A stretch of DNA of 14,797 nt from Candidatus Albibeggiatoa sp. nov. BB20 (lineage in GTDB: Bacteria > Pseudomonadota > Gammaproteobacteria > Beggiatoales > Beggiatoaceae): assembly GCA_016744725.1 (NCBI GenBank), contig JADGDW010000026.1, forward strand, positions 19,362 through 34,158. Direction: 5' to 3'. Below, one piece after another: positions 1 to 7,163 of the stretch. The position numbers and the translations under genes were made by a program. Position 1 is the stretch's first letter, and every line of letters begins with the position of its first letter. The notes under the pieces are model-generated. The model saw only the letters and a program-made list of their open reading frames with translations, was not told where the DNA came from and ran no database searches.

Positions 1-5
1 GCTTT

Positions 6-1163
6 ATGGTTCTGCGTCAAAATCTAAATAGGCGCAGAATCTTTTTTATCATTTCACGTATTTTTATCATTCAAATGACTCAACAATCTTCTCTCATCTC
101 GTGTACATTTTCAGAGCTGGGTTTGCCTAAACGAACCATGCCACGCCCTGAACATCTTAGACCGCCAAACTATGCTGAACAGTTTGATGACGATACCTTA
201 TTGTATGATGTGTTTCGCCGTGATAATCAGATTATTTTAATAGGTCCTTCACTGATAGAAGATGAAAGACTGGCGGAGCTGATTGATAACATTCAAATTA
301 ATCAAACTTCAATTAAAAGCTTAAATTATGCCTGTTATGTTTCCCATAAAATCTTCAAAATTATTATTGATAATGCAAATCCTGACTGGGATTCAATCAA
401 TATTTACCATAAACAACTGCCTGTAAGACGCTCTCCTTACGAGAATATGAAGCCAAATAAAGTCTTGTGTACAAAGCAAAAAGATAATGAGATTGTTTGG
501 ATAAAAGACTGGATTTTATGGTATCACTCTTTTTATGATATTGATCTTGTTGTTATTTATGATAATGCGAGTACTCGATATTCAGTTGAAGAGTTAAAAG
601 CAAGTCTTTCAGATATGCCATGTAGCGTTATTGTTGAAAGCTTTCCTTTTAAATTTGGGCCTCAAGCTTGGGAAATGGGTAAATGGGATTCTGATTTTTG
701 TGAATATGCTATTTATGAACATATTCGTTATTATGTCTGTGGCAATCAAGGTTATTTCTTTAATTTTGATATAGATGAGTTACTGATTTTTAAAGAATTT
801 TCATCTATAAATTGGAATAAGACAAAATATAATGGTATCCATTTCAGAGGAAAATGGGCTTTTCTTGATATAAAACACCAGCCTAATCATAGAAGCAAAA
901 TTAAACATGCCTCTCATTCAATTGTAGATAAAGAATATATATCAGGAAGAGGAAAATATATCGCTTTACTCAATAAATTAGCCCATGCAAATTTTTTAAA
1001 TACTCATCAAATTTCAAATCCTCAAGTCATTTACTATAAACCTAGCAAAGCATTCTATCTACATTTCCATTCAATCAGTACAAATTGGAAATATGACAGA
1101 GCTAAAACTATTGATTTCAACCCTCAAATTCATGATCGAATTAATATCAAACTAGTGTCATAG
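6..1163 (+). CDS. Glycosyltransferase-like protein (GT2/GT92 type fold), possibly 5'-incomplete
   Basis: This 385-residue reading frame begins six bases into the window, so its true start may lie outside. ATG codons at 75 and 135 are alternatives, and none has a convincing ribosome binding site. The central part has the layout of a family-2_4/family-92 glycosyltransferase: an Asn-Glu pair (residues 161-162) followed by WIKDWILWYHSFYDIDLVV and a strand ending in YDNAS (185-189), then FDIDE (254-258) as the probable metal- and nucleotide-sugar-binding DxD-like motif. His and Trp residues near 353-361 are common in the C-terminal part of such enzymes. No signal peptide or clear membrane segment is seen; the hydrophobic start (FFIISRIFII, 13-22) would disappear with the later starts. 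Donor and acceptor sugars are unknown. A role in cell-surface or capsular polysaccharide is the family expectation. The gene is more AT-rich than nifH and nifD downstream, and no terminator is obvious after it. Confidence 0.6.
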   Translation: MVLRQNLNRRRIFFIISRIFIIQMTQQSSLISCTFSELGLPKRTMPRPEHLRPPNYAEQFDDDTLLYDVFRRDNQIILIGPSLIEDERLAELIDNIQINQTSIKSLNYACYVSHKIFKIIIDNANPDWDSINIYHKQLPVRRSPYENMKPNKVLCTKQKDNEIVWIKDWILWYHSFYDIDLVVIYDNASTRYSVEELKASLSDMPCSVIVESFPFKFGPQAWEMGKWDSDFCEYAIYEHIRYYVCGNQGYFFNFDIDELLIFKEFSSINWNKTKYNGIHFRGKWAFLDIKHQPNHRSKIKHASHSIVDKEYISGRGKYIALLNKLAHANFLNTHQISNPQVIYYKPSKAFYLHFHSISTNWKYDRAKTIDFNPQIHDRINIKLVS

Positions 1164-1282
1164 AATAGCTAGAAGAGGCAAGTGCTGGATTGAAAACAGA
1201 GAATGCGGCACTGCTTGTAGCAATAAAGGCTGATAGGAATAGGATTGTCGCTTTATAACACCACAACATCCCCCACAAATTT

Positions 1283-1298
1283 TGTAGTCTATCCCACA
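1283..1298 (+). promoter_or_regulatory. NifA upstream activator sequence
   Basis: The sequence TGTAGTCTATCCCACA is an exact TGT-N10-ACA match, the binding site of the enhancer-binding protein NifA. It lies about 100 bases upstream of the sigma-54 promoter of nifH, the usual distance. A small dyad, ACAAATTTTGT, overlaps its left side. Apart from these sites I see no gene in the 340 bases between the glycosyltransferase gene and nifH. Confidence 0.8.
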
Positions 1299-1366
1299 CA
1301 TCACATTTTGTTTGTCGCACATTAACCCCGCATTAGCAGTCAAGAATAAAATAAAAAACAAAGTAA

Positions 1367-1379
1367 AATCAATCGATTA
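1367..1379 (+). promoter_or_regulatory. IHF binding site between NifA site and promoter
   Basis: AATCAATCGATTA matches the IHF consensus WATCAANNNNTTR at every fixed position and sits in an A-rich stretch. It lies between the NifA site and the -24/-12 promoter, where DNA bending by IHF brings NifA into contact with sigma-54 polymerase. Confidence 0.7.
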
Positions 1380-1396
1380 ACCTTGATAAACCCACT

Positions 1397-1411
1397 TGGC
1401 ACGCATATTGA
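1397..1411 (+). promoter_or_regulatory. Sigma-54 (-24/-12) promoter of nifHD
   Basis: TGGCACG (1397-1403), four bases, then TTGA (1408-1411) matches the TGGCACG-N4-TTGC consensus with the exact spacing required. The only deviation is A instead of C in the -12 element. Transcription would start near 1422, giving a leader of about 80 bases before nifH. The arrangement predicts expression only when NifA is active (low oxygen, low fixed nitrogen). Confidence 0.8.
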
Positions 1412-1503
1412 AATAAAGGTACGCATAGAAAGAATTTGTGTTAGTACTTAATAAAACTCATTAAGTCATCATCGTTAACTTGTTTTAATTTAGGAGAGAT
1501 AAC

Positions 1504-2382
1504 ATGCGTCAATGTGCGATCTACGGTAAAGGCGGGATTGGTAAATCTACTACCACTCAAAACTTGGTTGCTGGCTTAGCTGAATTAGGCAAAAAAGTCA
1601 TGATCGTGGGCTGCGACCCTAAAGCGGATTCAACTCGTTTGATTCTTCACTCTAAAGCACAAACTACAGTTATGCATTTAGCTGCTGAAGCAGGTACAGT
1701 TGAAGATTTAGAATTAGAAGATGTATTATCAGTCGGTTACGGCAACATTAAATGTGTTGAATCTGGTGGCCCTGAGCCTGGTGTTGGTTGTGCAGGTCGT
1801 GGTGTTATTACTGCAATTAACTTCTTAGAAGAAGAAGGCGCATACGAAGAAGATTTAGATTTTGTATTCTATGACGTATTAGGTGACGTTGTATGTGGTG
1901 GTTTCGCAATGCCTATTCGTGAAAACAAAGCACAAGAAATTTACATCGTTGTTTCTGGTGAAATGATGGCTATGTATGCAGCTAACAATATTGCTAAAGG
2001 GATTGTGAAATATGCAAACTCTGGTAGCGTACGTTTAGCAGGCTTAATTTGTAACAGCCGTAACACTGATTGTGAAGATCAACTTATCGAAGCATTAGCA
2101 GCGCGTTTAGGCACTCACATGATTCACTTTGTACCTCGCGATAATGCAGTACAACATGCTGAAATTCGCCGTATGACTGTAATCGAATACAATCCTAAAT
2201 GTAAACAAGCTGATGAATACCGTACATTAGCGCAAAAAGTGATTGATAACAAAAAATTAATCATTCCAGAACCATTAAGCATGGATGACTTAGAAGACTT
2301 GTTAATGGAATTTGGCATCATGGAAGAAGAAGACGAAGCAATCGTTGGTAAAACGGCTGAAGAATTAGCAGCAGAAGCTTAA
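1504..2382 (+). CDS. nifH: Nitrogenase iron protein NifH (dinitrogenase reductase)
   Basis: NifH is the homodimeric ATP-dependent electron donor to the MoFe protein and also takes part in FeMo-cofactor and P-cluster assembly. The 292-residue product has the P-loop GKGGIGKS (8-15), the switch region CDPKADS (37-43), and the two Cys that hold the subunit-bridging 4Fe-4S cluster: Cys96 in GVGCAGRGV and Cys131 in DVLGDVVCGGF. Arg99 is the residue that DraT ADP-ribosylates in organisms with that switch. The ATG at 1504 follows AGGAGAG (1492-1498) at ideal spacing, and the sequence opens directly with the conserved MRQCAIYGKGG. The acidic Ala/Glu-rich tail is typical of proteobacterial NifH. Codons strongly favour A/T endings. 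It is the first gene of a sigma-54-controlled nifHD unit. Confidence 0.98.
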   Translation: MRQCAIYGKGGIGKSTTTQNLVAGLAELGKKVMIVGCDPKADSTRLILHSKAQTTVMHLAAEAGTVEDLELEDVLSVGYGNIKCVESGGPEPGVGCAGRGVITAINFLEEEGAYEEDLDFVFYDVLGDVVCGGFAMPIRENKAQEIYIVVSGEMMAMYAANNIAKGIVKYANSGSVRLAGLICNSRNTDCEDQLIEALAARLGTHMIHFVPRDNAVQHAEIRRMTVIEYNPKCKQADEYRTLAQKVIDNKKLIIPEPLSMDDLEDLLMEFGIMEEEDEAIVGKTAEELAAEA

Positions 2383-2416
2383 TTCTAAGCTTTAGGAGTG
2401 CAAAACTTGTACTCCT
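2375..2416 (+). repeat. Tandem hairpins at the 3' end of nifH (not a terminator)
   Basis: Two adjacent inverted repeats follow each other. The first is AAGCTT (2375-2380) with AAGCTT (2387-2392), which spans the nifH stop codon. The second is AGGAGTGCAA (2394-2403) with TTGTACTCCT (2407-2416), a ten-pair stem with one G-U pair and a three-base loop. No run of T follows, so termination is unlikely. Such structures between nifH and nifD are usually thought to protect processed nifH mRNA and help make NifH in excess; that role is inferred here. Confidence 0.65.
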
Positions 2417-2453
2417 CATAAAGTAGATTTAAAAGCAGAATTCCCCTTTCATC

Positions 2454-2520
2454 AGGTTACGGTGCATTTCGACCCCGAACTTGCCTCGCGCCGAACCTCA
2501 CTCTTAAATTGCTTTGTTCG
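2454..2520 (+). promoter_or_regulatory. GC-rich, structured nifD leader
   Basis: This stretch is visibly richer in G+C than its surroundings (about 55% over 2455-2540 by hand count). AGGTTACGG (2454-2462) can pair with CCGAACCT (2491-2498) with one bulged A, enclosing a small TTCG/CGAA hairpin (2468-2479). GTTCG at 2516-2520 could instead pair with either of two CGAAC copies (2476-2480, 2492-2496). Alternative folds upstream of the nifD start are therefore possible. A GTG at 2462 opens the same frame as nifD, but it lacks a ribosome binding site and NifD needs no such extension. Confidence 0.35.
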
Positions 2521-2540
2521 CGGATTGGCGACGGCATTAC

Positions 2541-2547
2541 AGGAGAG
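2541..2547 (+). promoter_or_regulatory. Ribosome binding site that fixes the nifD start
   Basis: AGGAGAG, identical to the nifH site, lies eight bases before ATG 2555. It decides for this start over the in-frame GTG at 2462. Confidence 0.85.
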
Positions 2548-2554
2548 AATCATA

Positions 2555-4036
2555 ATGGCAACAATGAATCATGACGAAACTGAAGCCCTCATTCAAGAGG
2601 TTTTAGAAGTTTATCCAGAGAAGGCTAAGAAAGATCGTGCTAAGCATTTAGCAGCAAACGATACTAGCTTAGAAAAATCTAGTAAATGTATTACTTCTAA
2701 TAAAAAATCGTTACCTGGTGTAATGACAATTCGCGGCTGTGCATACGCGGGTTCTAAAGGTGTGGTTTGGGGTCCTATTAAGGACATGATTCACATCTCT
2801 CATGGTCCAGTTGGCTGTGGTCAATATAGCCGTGCAGGTCGCCGTAACTACTATGTTGGTACGACAGGTATTAACACATTTGGTACAATGAACTTCACAT
2901 CTGATTTCCAAGAGAAAGACATTGTATTCGGTGGCGACAAAAAATTAGGCAAACTCCTAACAGAAATCGAACAATTATTCCCATTACACAAAGGGATTAC
3001 GGTTCAATCAGAATGCCCAATTGGTTTGATTGGTGACGATATCGAAGCGGTATCTAAAAAAGCAGCTAAAGAAATTGAAAAACCAGTTGTTCCAGTACGT
3101 TGTGAAGGTTTCCGTGGTGTATCTCAGTCTTTAGGTCACCATATCGCAAACGACGCAGTACGTGATTGGGTTTTACATAACCGTGATGACGACAATAGCT
3201 TTGAAAGCACACCTTATGACGTAACAATTATTGGTGATTACAACATCGGTGGTGATGCTTGGGCTTCTCGTACTTTATTAGAAGAAATGGGCTTACGTGT
3301 TATTGCTCAATGGTCTGGTGACGGTACATTAGCTGAAATGGAAAATACACCTAAAGCTAAATTGAACTTGTTACATTGCTACCGTTCAATGAACTATATT
3401 TCACGTCACATGGAAGAGAAGTATGGTATTCCTTGGATGGAATATAATTTCTTTGGTCCTACTAAAATTGAAGAAGCATTGCGTAAAATTGCAGCATTCT
3501 TTGATGAAACAATTCAAGCGAAAGCTGAAGCAGTTATCAAAAAATACCGTGCTGAAGTTGATCCTGTCATTGCAAAATACCGCTCTCGTTTAGAAGGCAA
3601 ACGGGTTATGTTATATGTTGGTGGTTTACGTCCACGTCACACAATCGGTGCTTATGAAGATTTAGGCATGGAAGTGGTTGGTGCGGGTTATGAATTCGGC
3701 CACAACGATGATTATGATCGTACATTGAAAGAAATGGGCGACGCAACTTTGTTATATGATGACGTAACAGGTTACGAGTTTGAAGAGTTTGTTAAGAAAA
3801 TCAAACCTGATTTAATCGGTTCTGGTATTAAAGAGAAGTACATATTCCAAAAAATGGGTATTCCATTCCGTCAAATGCACAGTTGGGATTACTCAGGCCC
3901 TTATCATGGTTATGATGGTTTCGCTATCTTTGCGCGTGATATGGATATGACATTAAATAACCCATGTTGGGGTAAATTACAAGCACCTTGGTTGAAATCT
4001 GAAGAATCAGCAGACGCAGTAGCTAAAGCGGCTTAA
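2555..4036 (+). CDS. nifD: Nitrogenase molybdenum-iron protein alpha chain NifD
   Basis: NifD is the alpha subunit of the alpha2-beta2 MoFe protein and carries the FeMo-cofactor where N2 is reduced. Starting at ATG 2555, the product is 493 residues, the normal length, and its ligands fall at the same numbers as in Azotobacter vinelandii: P-cluster Cys62 (IRGCAYAG), Cys88 (GPVGCGQYS) and Cys154 (SECPIGLIGDD), FeMo-co ligands Cys275 (LHCYRSMNY) and His442 (RQMHSWDYSGPY), and the pocket residues Gln191, His195 and Arg96. The motif around 191-195 (SQSLGHH) and Val70 mark it as a Mo-nitrogenase alpha chain, not AnfD, VnfD or NifE. It lies 172 bases after nifH under the same sigma-54 promoter. The beta-chain gene nifK does not follow; a terminator comes 29 bases after the stop. 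Confidence 0.98.
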   Translation: MATMNHDETEALIQEVLEVYPEKAKKDRAKHLAANDTSLEKSSKCITSNKKSLPGVMTIRGCAYAGSKGVVWGPIKDMIHISHGPVGCGQYSRAGRRNYYVGTTGINTFGTMNFTSDFQEKDIVFGGDKKLGKLLTEIEQLFPLHKGITVQSECPIGLIGDDIEAVSKKAAKEIEKPVVPVRCEGFRGVSQSLGHHIANDAVRDWVLHNRDDDNSFESTPYDVTIIGDYNIGGDAWASRTLLEEMGLRVIAQWSGDGTLAEMENTPKAKLNLLHCYRSMNYISRHMEEKYGIPWMEYNFFGPTKIEEALRKIAAFFDETIQAKAEAVIKKYRAEVDPVIAKYRSRLEGKRVMLYVGGLRPRHTIGAYEDLGMEVVGAGYEFGHNDDYDRTLKEMGDATLLYDDVTGYEFEEFVKKIKPDLIGSGIKEKYIFQKMGIPFRQMHSWDYSGPYHGYDGFAIFARDMDMTLNNPCWGKLQAPWLKSEESADAVAKAA

Positions 4037-4065
4037 TTAGCTAGTAGTAACCTCTAAAAATACTT

Positions 4066-4097
4066 AAAGCCCTCAGCAGAGATGTTGGGGGTTTTTT
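4066..4097 (+). terminator. Intrinsic terminator of nifHD
   Basis: AAAGCCCTCAGC (4066-4077) pairs with GTTGGGGGTTTT (4084-4095) over twelve positions, including G-U pairs, around the loop AGAGAT. The second arm runs into six T (4092-4097). This is a strong rho-independent terminator just after the nifD stop, closing a two-gene unit. Confidence 0.85.
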
Positions 4098-4182
4098 GTT
4101 TGTGAATACATTGATAGAACGTTATTCTAATATTGGGGTGTTGAACCGAAGCAATCAATTTAACCATTTTAATTTGGAATAA

Positions 4183-4211
4183 TATGCAGACAAAGATAAA
4201 ATATCTGCATA
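4183..4211. repeat. Inverted repeat between nifD and the K+ channel gene
   Basis: TATGCAGA (4183-4190) and TCTGCATA (4204-4211) form a perfect eight-base dyad around a 13-base AT-rich loop. It lies in the 300-base gap between convergent genes. It might slow leftward transcription from the channel gene, but no good T run follows on that strand. Nothing else coding is seen between 4098 and 4336. Confidence 0.35.
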
Positions 4212-4336
4212 GTCATTAGGTGTACATCATCATTGGTAAGCCACTGCTCTCATGACTTATCCAATATATCTGAGACTTAAGTATTGTCAGTTCTAACAAT
4301 CTCTGTAAAAACCAGCATCATTCAGAAACGGAAAAG

Positions 4337-5206
4337 CTATTCATCTGTCTTTTTAGATGACTGAGTTCTCAACTCTGAAGGTAAAATCTGTTTATGACAA
4401 TGTGGGCATTCATGTATATCAACATGGGTGTGGCGGTGCAATTCTTCCTGAAAACCCGCCGCTAAAATACCCGCAGGCAAAGCAAAAACCCCAATCCCAA
4501 GCACAGAAATAATTGCGCCTAAAATTTTACCTAATGGCGTAATTGGATACGCATCTCCATAACCAACAGTCGATAAAGTCACAATTCCCCACCAAAGTGC
4601 ATCAGGCACAGTACTAAATACCTGAGGCTGAGCTTTATGCTCCACCAAATACACTAAGTTAGAAATAACAATCAGAATCAGAGAAGCCATAATCACAGTA
4701 ATCAATAATTCTTCACGTTTAGCATAAAACACTCTAATTAAAATCATTGCAGAGCGAGAATAACGTACTAATTTAAAAATCCGCACAAATCTAAATAATC
4801 GGAATAAACGGGCAAATATTAAACTGTGTGCAATAATAAATTCTGGGTATAAAACAGGAAGATAAAACGGTATCAATACGATTAAATCTATTAATACCAG
4901 AGGCGTTAGCATAAAGCGTAAACGTCCACGTAATGGATGTCGATAACGTGGCAATACGGTACAGCTCCATAAACGCAAACCATATTCGTAAGAAAATATC
5001 ACAATACACAAGATTTCAAGATACAGCACCGGTTTTTCATACATAACACCAAGTGCCCCCATACTGAAAAAGGTCACGGTTAACGTATTCGCTAAAATAA
5101 GGGCAATGATGAGGAGATAAATTAAGCGTCCCCATAAACCGCGTTGCTCGCCTTCCAGTAAGGAAAAAACTTTATATTGAATGCGTCGTCTATTATTTTT
5201 TAACAT
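4337..5206 (-). CDS. Voltage-gated potassium channel (six-TM Kv type)
   Basis: This integral inner-membrane protein of 289 residues has the classic Kv layout: S1 (about 28-48), S2 (60-80), S3 (102-120), an S4 voltage sensor with basic residues at every third position (Arg133, 136, 139, 142, Lys145, Arg148, Arg151), S5 (167-188), a pore helix and the K+ selectivity filter TVGYGD (213-218), then S6 (226-252). After S6 comes a short cytosolic tail with CPHCHK (267-272), half of a zinc-knuckle-like motif. There is no RCK domain, so gating is expected to follow voltage. The subunit should tetramerise. It is downstream of trkA in the same direction but separated by 455 bases, so it may have its own promoter. 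The ribosome binding site is weak. Function in membrane potential or K+ efflux is inferred from the family. Confidence 0.9.
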   Translation of the reverse strand: MLKNNRRRIQYKVFSLLEGEQRGLWGRLIYLLIIALILANTLTVTFFSMGALGVMYEKPVLYLEILCIVIFSYEYGLRLWSCTVLPRYRHPLRGRLRFMLTPLVLIDLIVLIPFYLPVLYPEFIIAHSLIFARLFRLFRFVRIFKLVRYSRSAMILIRVFYAKREELLITVIMASLILIVISNLVYLVEHKAQPQVFSTVPDALWWGIVTLSTVGYGDAYPITPLGKILGAIISVLGIGVFALPAGILAAGFQEELHRHTHVDIHECPHCHKQILPSELRTQSSKKTDE

Positions 5207-5243
5207 GGGATTACAGCCTATAGTGAATTTCTTGTTATGTATT

Positions 5244-5258
5244 AGGACTGGCAGTCCT
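5244..5258. repeat. Palindromic repeat, copy 1
   Basis: AGGACTGGCAGTCCT is a perfect dyad of two 7-base arms around one G. It lies 38 bases upstream of the channel gene start. An identical-arm copy occurs 49 bases away. It could be an operator pair or a dispersed palindromic repeat. Confidence 0.75.
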
Positions 5259-5292
5259 TTAATATTTTAAATATCAAATACTTTCAAATTTG

Positions 5293-5307
5293 AGGACTGT
5301 CAGTCCT
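5293..5307. repeat. Palindromic repeat, copy 2
   Basis: AGGACTGTCAGTCCT has the same arms as the copy at 5244 and differs only in the central base. The 34 bases between the copies are almost pure A/T. I found no third copy elsewhere in the window by eye. Confidence 0.75.
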
Positions 5308-5421
5308 ATATCACTTTAAAGTAAAACGACTATATTGTTTAGATAGTAAAGGCCAGCCTATCTGTGCGCAAAAAGAGGGGGTTGACCATCAATATATCTA
5401 GCTTAGAGGATAGCTAACTAA

Positions 5422-5667
5422 CTGAATTATGGTAATAACCTAGCTCAACTATGTTACAAAGATAGGTTTAAGGACAAAAAACAGCTTACGTCCCTGCTTG
5501 CGCAAAGATGTAGCGTGATGGCGAGCAAAAACCTGTATGCAGATTCAAGTGAGATAAAGCTTAAAAGCCATGAACACAGGGTGTTTGAGGATTATGATAT
5601 GGCAAAATATGGCGATGTCTTTAGCAATAGCACTGAAAACATATTCAATACAGCCAAGCATTTATAA
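5422..5667 (+). other. Unassigned open stretch, possible small ORF or gene remnant
   Basis: This frame is open for 81 codons from just after a TAA at 5419 to a TAA at 5665, overlapping the last bases of trkA on the other strand. The only internal ATG in frame (5518) would give 49 residues beginning MASKNLYADSSEIKLK and ending STENIFNTAKHL. There is no ribosome binding site before it. A second open piece in another frame (about 5284-5397, containing CLDSKGQPICAQ) precedes it. The residue composition looks protein-like in both pieces, which would fit a decayed coding sequence, but chance or an RNA gene are equally possible. I recognise no family. Confidence 0.2.
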
Positions 5668-7038
5668 GAAAGTAATACCTACTTGGAATAAACGTTCAAC
5701 CGCAGTGATTTTACGCTTATCAATCAAGAATAATATTACGTGATCTTCTGCTGCAATTACGGTGTCATGATGTGCCATGATAACTTGGTTATTGCGTACA
5801 ATTGCCCCAATTGTAGCTCCTGTTGGGAGTTTAATTTGGTCAATTCGTTTGCCGACTACTTTAGATGAACGTGCATCACCATGAGCAATCGCTTCAATCG
5901 CTTCTGCAGCTCCCCGCCGTAATGAATGCACCACAACCACATCACCACGCCGAATATGTGCTAATAAACTACCAATTGTGGCTTGCTGTGGCGAAATCGC
6001 AATATCAATGGTGCTACTTTGAACCAATTCAACATACGCTGGACGGTTAATCAACGCCATCACCTTGCGTGCACCCATATTTTTCGCCAACATCGCAGAT
6101 AAAATATTAATCTGGTCATCGTTAGTCACCGCACAAAAAATATCAATTTCGTCAATATTTTCCTCACGCAACAAATTCTCATCTGCTGCATCACCTTGCA
6201 ATACAATTGTGCGTTGTAATACCTCAGAGATGTGCTCGGTACGTCGTGAATTATGCTCAATCAATTTAACTTGATATTTACGTTCTAAAACCTCTGCTAA
6301 ACGAGTTCCAATGTTACCGCCACCCGCCAACATAATTCGTTTACAAGGCCGATCTAACTCACGTAAACCCGCCATCACTGTTTTAATATTTTCACTCGCA
6401 GCCAGAAAAAAGACTTCGTCATTGGCCTCAATAATCGTATCGCCTTCAGGAATAATGGCTCTACCTTGACGAAATAATGCTGCAATACGGGTTTCCACTT
6501 TGATATAACTTTCTAAATCACGTAAGGCATTACCAACCAATTGACCACTATGAAATGCTTTTACTGCAACCAGCTGCACCCGACCATTAGCAAAATCTAA
6601 AACCTGCAAAGCATCAGGATAATTAATTAAACGTTCAATATGGTGGGTGACTAATTGTTCTGGACTAATAATGACATCAACAGCTAAACCATGACCATCA
6701 CTACTAAAAATATCATTATGATGTAAATAATCTGCTTCTCGAACGCGGGCAATTTTCATTGGAGTATTAAACAGACTGTGCGCCATCTGACAAGCAACCA
6801 TATTGGTTTCGTCCGTATTGGTGACAGCAATTACCATATCAGCATCTTCAGCACCCGCTTGCATTAATACATGAGGATGAGATGCATGACCCTTCACTGT
6901 ACGTAAGTCTAAATGCTCTTCCAATGTGCGTAATAATTGCTCATCTTTGTCTACAATGGTGATGTCGTTGGCTTCAACCGATAAATTGCGAGCCAATGAA
7001 CTACCCACTTGCCCTGCACCGAGAATAATGATTTTCAT
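5662..7038 (-). CDS. trkA: Trk potassium uptake system peripheral subunit TrkA
   Basis: TrkA is the cytosolic NAD(H)-binding gating subunit that works with the membrane channel TrkH or TrkG for K+ uptake. The 458 residues equal the E. coli length. Two RCK halves are visible: the first opens with the Rossmann motif GAGQVG (7-12), Asp30 at the end of the second strand, and SPEQLVTHHIERLI (125-138) leading into a first TrkA-C domain. The second opens with GGGNIG (239-244) with Glu261, and has SPQQATIGSLLAHIRRG followed by the second TrkA-C domain with GDHVI-like strands at the end. The gene follows purF after 125 bases in the same direction. The ribosome binding site is weak. No trkH is present in the window, so the membrane partner must lie elsewhere. 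Confidence 0.96.
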   Translation of the reverse strand: MKIIILGAGQVGSSLARNLSVEANDITIVDKDEQLLRTLEEHLDLRTVKGHASHPHVLMQAGAEDADMVIAVTNTDETNMVACQMAHSLFNTPMKIARVREADYLHHNDIFSSDGHGLAVDVIISPEQLVTHHIERLINYPDALQVLDFANGRVQLVAVKAFHSGQLVGNALRDLESYIKVETRIAALFRQGRAIIPEGDTIIEANDEVFFLAASENIKTVMAGLRELDRPCKRIMLAGGGNIGTRLAEVLERKYQVKLIEHNSRRTEHISEVLQRTIVLQGDAADENLLREENIDEIDIFCAVTNDDQINILSAMLAKNMGARKVMALINRPAYVELVQSSTIDIAISPQQATIGSLLAHIRRGDVVVVHSLRRGAAEAIEAIAHGDARSSKVVGKRIDQIKLPTGATIGAIVRNNQVIMAHHDTVIAAEDHVILFLIDKRKITAVERLFQVGITFL

Positions 7039-7163
7039 AAATGGTTCTTAATTGCGATTTTCAGAATTTAACAGCAGATTAACTCCAAAAGTTTAAGATA
7101 ATGTAAGATGCTGATAAGAAATATATTTAATCATTTTACAAACGTATCAACACCCTACACGGT

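Larger units (their letters stand above)
5207..5661. other. 455-base gap between trkA and the channel gene
   Basis: No recognisable gene is found here. The left end holds two 15-base palindromes (listed separately). Further right, AGCCTATCT (5355-5363) can pair with AGATAG at 5341-5346 or, over nine positions, with AGATAGGTT at 5460-5468, so two folds compete. TGCGCA occurs at about 5365 and again within TTGCGCAA near 5499-5506. The right half contains an unassigned open stretch (5422-5667). No intrinsic terminator for trkA is clear. Confidence 0.5.

Noticed and set aside
1158..1361. 67-codon minus-strand frame across the nif control region
   Set aside because: It covers the NifA site, has no ribosome binding site and no recognisable sequence; treated as chance.
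2462..2554. Extension of NifD by 31 residues from GTG 2462
   Set aside because: No ribosome binding site before it; ATG 2555 has AGGAGAG and gives the standard NifD length, with every ligand at the Azotobacter position.
5418..5424. TAACTGA heptamer, known as a tandem intergenic repeat in some large sulfur bacteria
   Set aside because: Only isolated single copies were seen here (5418-5424, and in reverse near 12509); no tandem array, and this number is expected by chance.
5570..5743. 57-codon + strand frame starting ATG 5570
   Set aside because: It runs deep into trkA on the opposite strand, lacks a ribosome binding site and is best explained as a shadow frame.
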